Shown here in pieces: positions 34,229 through 42,606 of a DNA stretch of 45,390 nt (position 1 is the first letter of the stretch; the number at the start of each line of letters is the position of its first letter). The notes beneath the pieces are model-generated. The model was given only the letters and a program-made list of their open reading frames with translations, did not search any database and had not been told where the DNA came from. The DNA lies in assembly GCA_017856455.1 (NCBI GenBank), contig JAFMEZ010000012.1, forward strand, positions 1-45,390. Reading direction: 5' to 3'. Source of the DNA: Parafilimonas sp. (lineage in GTDB: Bacteria; Bacteroidota; Bacteroidia; Chitinophagales; Chitinophagaceae). The position numbers were made by a program, and so were the translations under genes.

Positions 34229-35178
34229 TGAGATGCCTTTCTCAACCTATCATTGATCGCTCTACCAACCCCTTCTTCAGGAACCCATTCAGACAGTATC
34301 AAATCAATATCAAAATTATCCATCTCTCTCATCGCACTGAACAGCCTCGAAGCTGCTTCAGCAAGATTTCCTTTTTCTGAAAGTATGATCTGTGGAATTG
34401 TATATGGATATTTATGTTGAAATGAAATGATGCCTAATTTTTTATCGGCAAAGTCAGTGATTAGTTTTTCTATATCGCCTACAATCAATTTTTTTCTTGG
34501 CGCATAGTGACTTTTTAATTGTCCTGGTGTTTTTGGGGCATCATGGGTAATAGAAATTTTAACTGCCTTTCCCAATACTTTTTCAATTTCTTCTACATCA
34601 ATTCCACCCAATCTGTGTACTAATGTATCACCATCCTGGAAGCCAACAATAGTTGACTCCAGTCCAACTGTAGACTTTCCACCATCAAGTATGTATGGAA
34701 TCTTTCCAAGTAAACCTTGCGCTACATGATCTGCACGAACAGGACTCACATATCCAGAAGGGTTTGCACTGGGTGCGGCCAGTGGGAATAATAAAGAAGA
34801 TAATAATTGAAGTGTCAAAGGATGATTTGGAATACGAACAGCAACTTTTGAACTTCCTGCAGTTGTGATATCTGGAATTAAATCAGACTTGTCTAAAAGA
34901 AATGTAATTGGTCCTGGTGAAAAAGCTTGCATCAGCCGAATACAATCATCAGGTATTGGTCCAACATATTTTCTCAATTGATCAATATCTGCAACATGAA
35001 TAATCAGCGGATTGAACTGTGGCCGATTTTTTGCTTCATAAATTTTTGCAACCGCCAAAGGATCAAGTGCATTTGCTGCCAATCCATACACAGTTTCTGT
35101 TGGTATGGCAACCAGCTCCCCTTTCTCAAGAAGAAGTTTTGCCTTAATGATATCTTTCCCGATCTCTGTATGATACAT
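34225..35178 (-). CDS. L-threonylcarbamoyladenylate synthase (Sua5/TsaC family)
   Basis: This enzyme makes threonylcarbamoyl-AMP from threonine, bicarbonate and ATP, the first step of t6A formation on tRNAs reading ANN codons. The 317-aa protein has the YrdC core: VAIPTETVYGLAANA at 23-37, KNRPQFNPLIIH at 50-61, FSPGPITFLL and LAAPSANPSGY. It also has a C-terminal Sua5 domain (from LKSHYAPRKKLIVGD onward), so it is the long Sua5 type and not the short TsaC type. A TTG 18 nt upstream is in frame but lies inside a hairpin, so the ATG at 35178 is preferred. The promoter and a hairpin with a T6 run lie immediately before this ATG. Confidence 0.95.
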   Translation of the reverse strand: MYHTEIGKDIIKAKLLLEKGELVAIPTETVYGLAANALDPLAVAKIYEAKNRPQFNPLIIHVADIDQLRKYVGPIPDDCIRLMQAFSPGPITFLLDKSDLIPDITTAGSSKVAVRIPNHPLTLQLLSSLLFPLAAPSANPSGYVSPVRADHVAQGLLGKIPYILDGGKSTVGLESTIVGFQDGDTLVHRLGGIDVEEIEKVLGKAVKISITHDAPKTPGQLKSHYAPRKKLIVGDIEKLITDFADKKLGIISFQHKYPYTIPQIILSEKGNLAEAASRLFSAMREMDNFDIDLILSEWVPEEGVGRAINDRLRKASH

Positions 35179-35208
35179 AAAAAATTGCCGCAACAAATGT
35201 TACGGCAA
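35179..35208 (-). terminator. Hairpin plus T6 ending clpC, abutting the sua5 start codon
   Basis: On the minus strand TTGCCG-T-AACA, loop TT and TGTT-G-CGGCAA form a nearly perfect stem (one mismatch), followed by TTTTTT and then directly by ATG of sua5. It fits an intrinsic terminator of the upstream clpC gene, whose stop is at 35231. Being transcribed from the sua5 promoter too, it could also act as a leader attenuator. Confidence 0.7.
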
Positions 35209-35235
35209 AGTTATTTGATTGTGGTCTATGTTAAA
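35206..35235 (-). promoter_or_regulatory. Promoter of sua5 overlapping the clpC stop codon and terminator
   Basis: On the minus strand TTTA (35235-35232), an 18-nt spacer and TAACTTTG (35213-35206) match the consensus approximately. The -33 box overlaps the clpC stop codon. The end of the -7 box overlaps the first bases of the terminator stem. Confidence 0.5.
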
Positions 35236-37765
35236 CCTTAGATTTCTCCTTCTTCTCTGGAAGCTGCTTGATCGTAAAAGTAATTTTTTGGTTTTCCTTA
35301 TCTAAATCAGCAACCATCACATCTCCTTCCTTGATCGTCATATTCAAAATCTCTTCTGCCAAAGGATCTTCAAGATACTTTTGGATAGCTCTATGAAGTG
35401 GTCTTGCTCCAAATTGTTGATCATAACCTTTGTCGGCAATAAAATCTTTTGCCTCATTGGTTAGTTCAAGGGTGAAACCAAGAGTACTTAATCTTTTTAA
35501 TACACCCTTCATCAGAATATCTATTATCTGGAAGATATGTTCTTTTTCAAGCGAGTTGAAAATAATCACATCATCCACCCTGTTTAAAAACTCTGGAGAG
35601 AAGGTACGTTTAAGCGCTTTTTCAATGACAGCCTTATTGGCTTCCTCAGCGTTTGCCTGTCTTGCAGAAGTTGCAAAGCCAACTCCATCACCAAAATCCT
35701 TTAATTGGCGTACACCAATATTGGATGTCATGATAATCAAAGTGTTTTTAAAATCAACTTTGCGTCCGAGTCCATCTGTCAATTGACCATCATCCAATAC
35801 CTGTAAAAGGATATTATAAATGTCGGGATGCGCTTTCTCTATTTCATCTAACAGAATAACAGAATATGGTTTTCTTCTTACACGTTCTGTAAGTTGCCCG
35901 CCCTCTTCATATCCAACATAACCGGGAGGTGCTCCAATCAATCTGCTTACTGTAAACTTCTCCATGTATTCACTCATGTCAATGCGAATCAATGCATCTT
36001 CAGAGTCAAACATATTTCTGGATAAAGCTCTTGCCAATTCTGTTTTACCAACACCAGTTGGACCAAGAAAGATGAATGTTCCAATTGGTTTTTTAGGATC
36101 TTTCAAACCAACACGATTTCTTTGAATTGCCTTAACAACTTTAGAAATCGCTTCATCTTGTCCTACGACCATACCCTTCATGTCAACCGACATATTTCTC
36201 AACTTCTCCGTTTCTGCCTGCACCATTCTCTTTACAGGGATACCCGTCATCATACTTACCACTTCGGCAATATCTTCTTCGGAAATCGGATAATGCTTAT
36301 TTTTTGATTCCTCTTCCCATGAATTTTTTGCTGCCTCAAGCTCTTCCTGTAATTTCTTTTCACGATCTCTCAAACTTGCAGCCTCTTCAAAACGCTGACT
36401 CTTGACAACTTTATTTTTTTCAAGTTTGATGTCCTCAATTTTCTTCTCAAGCTCAATGATATCTTCAGGAACATTAATATTTTTCAAGTGCACTCTTGCA
36501 CCAACCTCATCGAGTACGTCGATTGCTTTATCTGGCAATAAACGATCTGTCATATATCGATCACTCAATTTAACACATGCTTCAATTGCATCATTTGAAT
36601 AATCAACACTGTGATAATCTTCGTACCTGGATTTGATATTATTTAAAATCTGAATGGTTTCATCCACTGAAGGCGGCTCAACCATTACTTTTTGGAAACG
36701 TCTGTCTAGTGCACCATCTTTTTCAATGTGCATACGATACTCATCTAAAGTGGATGCACCGATACACTGCAACTCTCCTCTTGAAAGGGCTGGTTTGAAA
36801 ATATTGGAAGCATCCAATGAACCGCTGGCTCCACCGGCTCCAACAATGGTATGTATCTCATCAATGAAGAGTATGACATCGCGATTTTTTTCAAGCTCGG
36901 TCATTATCGCTTTCATTCTCTCTTCAAACTGTCCGCGGTATTTAGTTCCTGCGACCAATGCAGCGAGGTCAAGTGATACAACTCGTTTATCAAATAAAAC
37001 GCGTGATACTTTTCTTTGTACAATACGCAGGGCCAATCCCTCTACTATTGCTGTTTTACCAACACCAGGTTCACCAATGAGAATAGGATTATTCTTTTTC
37101 CTTCTAGATAAAATTTGAGAAACTCTTTCTATTTCATTTTCCCTTCCAACAATTGGATCCAATGATCCAGCTTCTGCCAATTTTGTTATGTCTCTCCCAA
37201 AGTTATCTAATACAGGTGTCTTACTTTTTGACCCTGGAGTAGTTGGACGAGCTTTGGCTTGAGCGCCTTTTCTTTCGTCTTCAAACTCTTCCTCTGGCTC
37301 TTCAGAAAATTCACTTTTTACATCATTGTTCTTGACAACATTTAGTTCATTTCTGAACATATCGTAATCAATATCAAACTGATTTAAAATTTGGGTTGCA
37401 ATGTTCTCTTTGTTTTTTAGGATAGAAAGCAATAAGTGTTCGGTTTCAACCATGGCACTCTTCAACGCTTTTGCTTCAAGCACAGTAACACGAATTACTT
37501 TTTCTGCCTGACGCGTGAGCGGTAAGCTGTTGATATTTTGAATATTTTTACCCGACTTATCTTTCACTGCCATTTCAACTTCCTTTCTCAACTCATATAA
37601 GTCAACATTCAAGTTTTGAAGAACTTTCAACGCAGTATTTTCTCCCTCGCGAATAACGCCTAACAAAAGATGCTCTGTTCCAATAAAATCATTCCCCAGC
37701 CTTAACGCCTCTTCTCTGCTGTAGGAAATGATTTCCTTTACCTGTGCCGAAAAATTATTGTCCAT
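35231..37765 (-). CDS. clpC: ClpC-type AAA+ unfoldase (Clp protease ATP-binding subunit)
   Basis: ClpC unfolds proteins and feeds them to ClpP. The 844-aa product has the double Clp N-domain (about 1-145, with FIGTEHLLLGVIREGENTA and its repeat ETEHLLLSILKNKENIA) and the first AAA+ module with GEPGVGKTAIVEG at about 228-240. A UVR-like coiled segment FEEAASLRDREKKLQEELE follows at about 437-455, the mark of ClpC as opposed to ClpB. The second AAA+ module has GPTGVGKTELA and DEIEKAHPDIYN. The C-terminal D2-small domain has FGARPLHRAIQKYLEDPLAE. There is no clear consensus promoter upstream. The gene is followed by a terminator hairpin that touches sua5. Confidence 0.95.
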   Translation of the reverse strand: MDNNFSAQVKEIISYSREEALRLGNDFIGTEHLLLGVIREGENTALKVLQNLNVDLYELRKEVEMAVKDKSGKNIQNINSLPLTRQAEKVIRVTVLEAKALKSAMVETEHLLLSILKNKENIATQILNQFDIDYDMFRNELNVVKNNDVKSEFSEEPEEEFEDERKGAQAKARPTTPGSKSKTPVLDNFGRDITKLAEAGSLDPIVGRENEIERVSQILSRRKKNNPILIGEPGVGKTAIVEGLALRIVQRKVSRVLFDKRVVSLDLAALVAGTKYRGQFEERMKAIMTELEKNRDVILFIDEIHTIVGAGGASGSLDASNIFKPALSRGELQCIGASTLDEYRMHIEKDGALDRRFQKVMVEPPSVDETIQILNNIKSRYEDYHSVDYSNDAIEACVKLSDRYMTDRLLPDKAIDVLDEVGARVHLKNINVPEDIIELEKKIEDIKLEKNKVVKSQRFEEAASLRDREKKLQEELEAAKNSWEEESKNKHYPISEEDIAEVVSMMTGIPVKRMVQAETEKLRNMSVDMKGMVVGQDEAISKVVKAIQRNRVGLKDPKKPIGTFIFLGPTGVGKTELARALSRNMFDSEDALIRIDMSEYMEKFTVSRLIGAPPGYVGYEEGGQLTERVRRKPYSVILLDEIEKAHPDIYNILLQVLDDGQLTDGLGRKVDFKNTLIIMTSNIGVRQLKDFGDGVGFATSARQANAEEANKAVIEKALKRTFSPEFLNRVDDVIIFNSLEKEHIFQIIDILMKGVLKRLSTLGFTLELTNEAKDFIADKGYDQQFGARPLHRAIQKYLEDPLAEEILNMTIKEGDVMVADLDKENQKITFTIKQLPEKKEKSKV

Positions 37766-37878
37766 AAATTTTGTTTGTTAGCTCTTTACAATAATACCAA
37801 ATAATTCGCATATTCTGCCGAACCTACATCGTGTGGAATCGCATATTTGTCAACATTAACCGAACTTAAACAAATCGG

Positions 37879-37886
37879 TATCTTTG
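37879..37886 (+). promoter_or_regulatory. -7 promoter box of the STAS-like gene
   Basis: TATCTTTG matches TAnnTTTG, 32 nt before the ATG. The nearest upstream TTTG (37846-37849) is too far for the usual 19-nt spacing. Confidence 0.4.
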
Positions 37887-37918
37887 CTGCAACAAACACA
37901 TGCAAAACATACTATTGA

Positions 37919-38293
37919 ATGAATTTCAAAATTGATACCAAGGAAGTATTTCATGTCATAATCATTGAAGAAAAAGATCTCTCTGCTAATATGGCAGCAG
38001 AACTTGAAAATTTCATTGCTGTTGAACAGCAAAACAATCAATTGAGTTTGATTTTAAATTTCAAAAACGTAGCTCAAATTGACCCTGTATTTTTAAATCT
38101 TTTTCTGAAGCTCAAATCGACTTTATCAAACCAACAAAAATCATTTGTCGTTTGTGAACTTTCTTCAGATTTGCAAAAACAACTCGGAATGGATAAAGAA
38201 TTTGAAGGCTTCCACCTCACTCCCACTGAATCAGAAGCATGGGATATCGTTCAAATGGAGGAAATAGAGCGAGAATTGGGTTTAGATATTTAA
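37919..38293 (+). CDS. STAS-domain-like protein (anti-sigma factor antagonist family)
   Basis: The 124-aa protein has the size and strand/helix order of SpoIIAA-type STAS domains, which bind anti-sigma factors or act in signalling. In canonical members a loop IDSSGLG carries the Ser that the partner kinase phosphorylates. Here the corresponding stretch is QIDPVFLNLFLKL (53-65), with no Ser or Thr at that position, so switching by phosphorylation of the usual site seems impossible. The acidic C terminus (MEEIERELGLDI) is extra to the minimal domain. It lies between clpC (divergent) and tRNA-Asp. No anti-sigma or phosphatase gene is adjacent, so the partner is unknown. The family call is moderate because similarity is structural. 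Confidence 0.65.
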   Translation: MNFKIDTKEVFHVIIIEEKDLSANMAAELENFIAVEQQNNQLSLILNFKNVAQIDPVFLNLFLKLKSTLSNQQKSFVVCELSSDLQKQLGMDKEFEGFHLTPTESEAWDIVQMEEIERELGLDI

Positions 38294-38303
38294 TCTGGAT
38301 GAT

Positions 38304-38334
38304 TTTCTGAATTGAAAGGAAATTTATACATTTG
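38304..38334 (+). promoter_or_regulatory. Promoter of tRNA-Asp
   Basis: TTTC (38304-38307), exactly 19 nt, then TACATTTG (38327-38334), one mismatch from the consensus. The -7 box ends 14 nt before the tRNA. Confidence 0.7.
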
Positions 38335-38348
38335 CATCCCAATTGAAA

Positions 38349-38422
38349 GGATCGGTAGTTCAGTTGGTTAGAATGCCGCCCTGTCACGGCGGAGGTCGCG
38401 GGTTCGAGTCCCGTCCGGTCCG
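38349..38422 (+). tRNA. tRNA-Asp (anticodon GTC)
   Basis: A complete cloverleaf is visible. The acceptor is GGATCGG/CCGGTCC, the D arm GTTC/GAAT, and the anticodon stem CCGCC/GGCGG with loop CTGTCAC, giving anticodon GTC. The T arm is GCGGG/CCCGT with TTCGAGT, and the discriminator is G, as expected for Asp. The 3' CCA is not encoded. Confidence 0.95.
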
Positions 38423-38425
38423 CTT

Positions 38426-38456
38426 AAAGTCCGCTGAAATTTCAGTGGACTTTTTT
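38426..38456. terminator. Terminator after tRNA-Asp, overlapping the end of the convergent protease gene
   Basis: AAAGTCC-G-CTGAA and TTCAG-T-GGACTTT form a long stem with one mismatch, followed by a T6 run. The stop codon and the last codons of the minus-strand CPBP gene (stop at 38442) lie inside the hairpin. Confidence 0.85.
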
Positions 38457-39134
38457 GTTGAATAGATGCAATAGCGTGGCGTTGATTAGCAGAAATAGTA
38501 AAATCGGCGCAAATACAATCAAGAAATAAACAAAATACCCAACCGTTATCTGCGGACTAGGCAACAATTGCACCCATAGTCCTTTACCAATAGGTCCACT
38601 TGAAAAAAGAAAATCCTGTGTAAAATTCCATCCAAAATGCATTGCAATTGCAGGATAAATGCTTTGAGATTTTACAAATCCCCATGCATATAGAAATCCT
38701 ACAACCCCTGTCAGTAAAAAGACTTGCAGCATCATTGTATAGTTTCCTAGAATTTCAAAACTGAACCAATGGTATACTCCAAATGCGATGGAAGAGATCA
38801 GCAACCCATAATTTTTCCCGATCCACTTTATCATCAAGAACAATAAAACCCCACGAAAAATCAATTCTTCAAACAATACTGATTTAATATTCCACCAAAT
38901 TCCATCGATCAATAATTTAAAACTGAATAAAGTATTGATCCCCCAAGTTTCTTTGGCAAATATTATTCTAAAGATAAAGCCCAATGAACACGCAATCATT
39001 GAAACCAGGAGAATAACAAAAGCATTTCCAATTCGCTTCTTACTTGGATATATGCCCAATACTTCCAATTTGCCCTGATCAAAAAAATAAAGCAGGAGAA
39101 AAGATATGAATACCTGAACAAGGATGCCAATCAT
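38442..39134 (-). CDS. CPBP family intramembrane glutamic endopeptidase
   Basis: The 230-aa protein has about seven hydrophobic membrane segments and the CPBP/Rce1 (Abi) motifs. FEELIFRGVLLFL holds E89, E90 and R94, FGVYHW holds H122, and MHFGWNFTQD holds H166 and N170. In the family the first Glu and the two His are catalytic for cleavage of prenylated or other membrane-bound peptides. In bacteria these proteins are linked to peptide maturation or self-immunity, but no such gene lies next to it. It sits between tRNA-Asp and accA on the opposite strand. Its last codons form part of the tRNA terminator. Confidence 0.88.
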   Translation of the reverse strand: MIGILVQVFISFLLLYFFDQGKLEVLGIYPSKKRIGNAFVILLVSMIACSLGFIFRIIFAKETWGINTLFSFKLLIDGIWWNIKSVLFEELIFRGVLLFLMIKWIGKNYGLLISSIAFGVYHWFSFEILGNYTMMLQVFLLTGVVGFLYAWGFVKSQSIYPAIAMHFGWNFTQDFLFSSGPIGKGLWVQLLPSPQITVGYFVYFLIVFAPILLFLLINATLLHLFNKKVH

Positions 39135-39265
39135 TCTTCTAAACTATTGAAACTTGTTGAACCACATCTTATAAGTTATACTTAATTGAAATTCAGTTGT
39201 TTAACAGATAAATTCATTTCTATTTTATTCTTTACCTTTACGTCCCCTGAAACCAAACCAAAACT

Positions 39266-40252
39266 ATGGCAGAAAGTAGCGCTAGACAATATTTGGATTT
39301 CGAAAAGCCAATCAAAGATCTATATGATCAGATTGAACAGCTCAAGTCAACTGCTGAAAAAAATAAAGTAGATCTTAGTTCATCGATCAAACAATTAGAA
39401 GAAAAAATCCTTGAAAAAAAACAAGAGATTACAAAGGGACTCACCAGCTGGCAGAAAGTACAGTTGAGTAGACATCCCGATCGACCTTATACCCTTTCCT
39501 ACATCGAAAAAATATGCACTGATTTTGTTGAGATGCATGGCGATAGAAACTTCAAAGATGATAAAGCCATTGTAGGTGGATTTGGAAAAATAGATGGACA
39601 GACCGTCATGATCCTTGGTCAGCAAAAAGGAACAAATACAAAAACTAGACAGCTTAGAAATTTCGGTATGGCAAATCCAGAAGGATACCGAAAAGCACTC
39701 AGGCTGATGAAACTTGCTGAAAAATTCAATAAACCTATTGTCACGCTTGTGGATACCCCTGGAGCATTCCCTGGAATTGAAGCAGAGGAGCGCGGACAAG
39801 GTGAGGCAATTGCAAGAAATATCTATGAGATGCTACGCCTCAAAGTACCTGTGGTATGTGTGATCATTGGTGAAGGTGCGAGTGGTGGTGCAATGGGTAT
39901 TGGTGTAGGCGACAAGGTTTTCATGATGGAAAACACATGGTATACAGTAATTTCTCCTGAAAGCTGCAGTTCTATTTTATGGAGAAGCTGGGATCAAAAA
40001 GAAAAAGCCGCTGAAGAATTGAAACTGACCTCAGATCATATGCTCAACTTCGGTTTGGTGGATGGAGTCATCCCTGAACCTCTAGGAGGAGCACATTGGG
40101 ACCATGACCAAGCAGCATCCATGCTAAAAGATCAGGTGATCAAATCGATTGAAGAACTGAAAAATATCGACCCTGAAAAAAGGATTGATGATAGGATAGA
40201 AAAATTTGCAAGAATGGGTAGATGGGAAGAAGCATCTGCCAGTCAACAATAA
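39266..40252 (+). CDS. accA: Acetyl-CoA carboxylase carboxyltransferase subunit alpha
   Basis: AccA with AccD transfers the carboxyl group from biotin to acetyl-CoA, making malonyl-CoA for fatty-acid synthesis. The 328-aa product is the usual length. It has the alpha-subunit N-terminal helix region ([18 protein letters not shown]), [14 protein letters not shown], and [21 protein letters not shown]. The crotonase-type oxyanion segments [20 protein letters not shown] and [18 protein letters not shown] follow, and then the late motif [14 protein letters not shown]. Only a partial TACCTTTA box lies upstream (39233-39240). It is followed after 4 nt by dapA, an operon partner from a different pathway. 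Confidence 0.96.
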   Translation: MAESSARQYLDFEKPIKDLYDQIEQLKSTAEKNKVDLSSSIKQLEEKILEKKQEITKGLTSWQKVQLSRHPDRPYTLSYIEKICTDFVEMHGDRNFKDDKAIVGGFGKIDGQTVMILGQQKGTNTKTRQLRNFGMANPEGYRKALRLMKLAEKFNKPIVTLVDTPGAFPGIEAEERGQGEAIARNIYEMLRLKVPVVCVIIGEGASGGAMGIGVGDKVFMMENTWYTVISPESCSSILWRSWDQKEKAAEELKLTSDHMLNFGLVDGVIPEPLGGAHWDHDQAASMLKDQVIKSIEELKNIDPEKRIDDRIEKFARMGRWEEASASQQ

Positions 40253-40256
40253 GAAA

Positions 40257-41141
40257 ATGAAAAATATGAACCCATACGCTGGTACAGGTGTGGCTATTGT
40301 TACGCCCTTTTTAGAAAATGGTGACCTAGATGTTGCATCACTCGAAAAACTGGTGGAGCACATGGTCAAAGGTGGGGTTGATTATATTGTTACTTTAGGT
40401 ACAACAGGTGAAAATCCGACGCTAAACAAAGAAGAGAGACAACAAGTGTATTCACTTGTAAATCAATTTAATAAAGGCAGATTAAAATTGGTTGCAGGTG
40501 TTGGTGGAAATGACACAAGAGCGGTTATAAAAAGCATGAATGAATTTGACCTTTCAGGCTACAGCGCCATCCTCTCAGTGAGTCCATATTACAACAAACC
40601 AAATAACGAAGGTCTATTTCAGCATTATAAAGCTATCAATGATAACGCTCCCCTTCCTGTGATCATGTACAATGTGCCCGGAAGAACTGGCATGAACGTG
40701 AACGTTGCCACTACGTTAAGAATTGCCAGGGAATGCAAGAACATCATTGCCACAAAAGAGGCATCTGGCAATATTGAACAAATCATGCAAATCATCAAAG
40801 ACAAACCAGCAGGATTTGAAGTGATCAGCGGAGATGATGGTATTACGCTACCAATTATGGCATGCGGGGCTATTGGGGTAATTTCTGTGGTTGGTAACGC
40901 CTACCCTAAACTCATCTCAGACATGGTCAATCTTTGCTTGGATGGAAAATTCATAGAAGCAAGAGCCAACCACGAAAAAATGCTTCCACTGATTTCCTCC
41001 ATGTTTGCTGAGGGAAATCCTAGTGGCGTCAAAGCATACCTTTCTGAACTCGGCATTACCAAAAACACATTCAGACTCCCTGTTGTTGGTGTAAGCGAGG
41101 GACTCCTCCAGACGATTAAATCATTGATGAAAACAGTTTAA
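40257..41141 (+). CDS. dapA: 4-hydroxy-tetrahydrodipicolinate synthase
   Basis: DapA condenses pyruvate with aspartate semialdehyde, the branch point to lysine and diaminopimelate for peptidoglycan. From the start at 40257 the protein is 294 aa, the normal length. Visible are TLGTTGENPTL (46-56) with the proton-relay Thr pair, MYNVPGRTG (137-145) with catalytic Tyr138, and IIATKEASGN (163-172) with the Schiff-base Lys167. A longer in-frame reading starts inside accA and adds 17 residues the family does not have; an ATG at 40266 is a second possible start. The gene is 4 nt downstream of accA and ends in a small hairpin at 41140. Confidence 0.96.
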   Translation: MKNMNPYAGTGVAIVTPFLENGDLDVASLEKLVEHMVKGGVDYIVTLGTTGENPTLNKEERQQVYSLVNQFNKGRLKLVAGVGGNDTRAVIKSMNEFDLSGYSAILSVSPYYNKPNNEGLFQHYKAINDNAPLPVIMYNVPGRTGMNVNVATTLRIARECKNIIATKEASGNIEQIMQIIKDKPAGFEVISGDDGITLPIMACGAIGVISVVGNAYPKLISDMVNLCLDGKFIEARANHEKMLPLISSMFAEGNPSGVKAYLSELGITKNTFRLPVVGVSEGLLQTIKSLMKTV

Positions 41142-41158
41142 CACCTGATGGTGTTTTT
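41140..41158 (+). terminator. Small terminator-like hairpin between dapA and the ModF-like gene
   Basis: AACACC, loop TGAT and GGTGTT form a 6-bp stem starting in the dapA stop codon, with TTTT after it and the next ATG 2 nt beyond. It may end part of the dapA transcripts or regulate entry into the ATPase gene. Confidence 0.5.
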
Positions 41159-41160
41159 CA

Positions 41161-42606
41161 ATGAAAATTGAATTCAAACAACTCTCTGTTCAAATTGGTG
41201 GGAAACAAATCATTGAACCATTTGATTTGACCATTCAGCCTGATGAACAATGGGCATTTGTTGGAACAACTGGATCAGGTAAAACGCTGCTCGCAAAGGC
41301 AATCGCCAAGCAAATATTCTTTCACGGAAAAATTGATTTCATCAATGAAGAAGGATCAGCAATTGATCCAACAATAGTTTTGATCGAGCAACATCACCTC
41401 TTTAAAAATAAAAGCAACGTATCTCAGTTTTACTATCAACAACGATTCAATTCAGCAGACGCAGAGGAAACAATGACCGTTGAAGAAGATTTAAAAAGTA
41501 TTTCCATTGATGCTAAAAATACATGGATTGAAAAGCTTCATATTAAAGAGATATTAAATAAACCAATTATTCAATTATCGAATGGAGAAAATAAACGCTT
41601 GCAGATTGTAAAAGCCTTTGCACAAAATCCAGACCTGATCATCCTTGATAATCCATTTGTAGGATTGGACTCAGAAGGAAGGATAGCACTGAATGAAATA
41701 CTCAATGGACTTTCAGCAGTTAATAAAAGATTTATATTAATTACCTCGCCCCAAACACTTCCCTCTTGTATAACCAAAGTGGGCAGCATTGAATCAGGAA
41801 AGATCCATATAAAAAACCTGAACGAATGCGCACCATGGACTACTCGCTACAATAAAATTTTTATCCTGCCCAATAACATTATTGAGCAATTTAAAAAACA
41901 GCAATCAGTGCAATGTGCATTTGCTGTTCGCATGAAAAATGTTTCTATTGTATACAACCAAAAACAAATTTTAAAAAATATCAATTGGGAAATCAAACCT
42001 GGTGAAAGATGGAGTTTAAGCGGACATAATGGATCGGGTAAATCAACCCTGGTAAGCCTCATCACTGCTGATAACCCACAAGGTTTTGCAAATGAAATTT
42101 ATCTGTTTGATAAACTAAAGGGAACGGGCGAAAGCATTTGGGATATTAAAAAGAATATTGGATTTGTATCTCCCGAACTTCACTTGTATTTTGACAAAGG
42201 ATTTACTGCTTTCGAAACAATAGCATCCGGACTCTTTGATACCATTGGGCTATTCAAAAAACTGAATACCGCTCAAGAAGATTCAATTCTACAATGGATG
42301 GATCTGTTGTCAATCACCCATTTAAAAAACCAATACTTGCATCAATTATCACTTGGCCAACAACGAATCATCATGTTGGCAAGGGCCATCGTAAAAGCTC
42401 CTCCCCTGTTGATTTTGGATGAACCTTGCCAGGGACTAGATAGCAGCCAAATTGAATTTTTCAAACAATTGATTGATGCTATTGCCAGCAGCACTGATAC
42501 CACTATGATTTACATCAGTCACTTTATTGAGGACATCCCTTCATGTGTAAACAAGAAACTTCATCTTGAAAACGGAGTGATTGATGATCAGAAGTCAATT
42601 TTATAA
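41161..42606 (+). CDS. Double ABC ATPase, ModF/PhrA-like
   Basis: The 481-aa protein has two ABC nucleotide-binding domains and no membrane segment, like E. coli ModF (490 aa), a protein linked to molybdate-locus genes whose function is poorly defined. The first domain has Walker A VGTTGSGKTLLAK (34-46), the signature LSNGENKRLQIV (C-loop with Asn for the second Gly position) and LIILDNPFVGLD with Asn in place of the usual Glu after Asp, so its hydrolysis may be weak. The second has GHNGSGKSTLVSL, LSLGQQRIIMLARA and LLILDEPCQGLD, with the full catalytic Glu. No mod transport genes are nearby. Its 3' end overlaps the convergent TonB receptor gene by 19 nt. Confidence 0.85.
   Translation: MKIEFKQLSVQIGGKQIIEPFDLTIQPDEQWAFVGTTGSGKTLLAKAIAKQIFFHGKIDFINEEGSAIDPTIVLIEQHHLFKNKSNVSQFYYQQRFNSADAEETMTVEEDLKSISIDAKNTWIEKLHIKEILNKPIIQLSNGENKRLQIVKAFAQNPDLIILDNPFVGLDSEGRIALNEILNGLSAVNKRFILITSPQTLPSCITKVGSIESGKIHIKNLNECAPWTTRYNKIFILPNNIIEQFKKQQSVQCAFAVRMKNVSIVYNQKQILKNINWEIKPGERWSLSGHNGSGKSTLVSLITADNPQGFANEIYLFDKLKGTGESIWDIKKNIGFVSPELHLYFDKGFTAFETIASGLFDTIGLFKKLNTAQEDSILQWMDLLSITHLKNQYLHQLSLGQQRIIMLARAIVKAPPLLILDEPCQGLDSSQIEFFKQLIDAIASSTDTTMIYISHFIEDIPSCVNKKLHLENGVIDDQKSIL

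Noticed and set aside
35179-35196. TTG start of sua5 at 35196
   Set aside because: It would place the start inside the hairpin loop and upstream of the T-run, and adds 6 residues not typical of the family. The ATG at 35178 is better.
36654-37118. 154-aa open frame on the plus strand inside clpC
   Set aside because: It lies antisense to the conserved Clp ATPase core and its protein is Ser-rich with no domain or promoter. It is a shadow frame.
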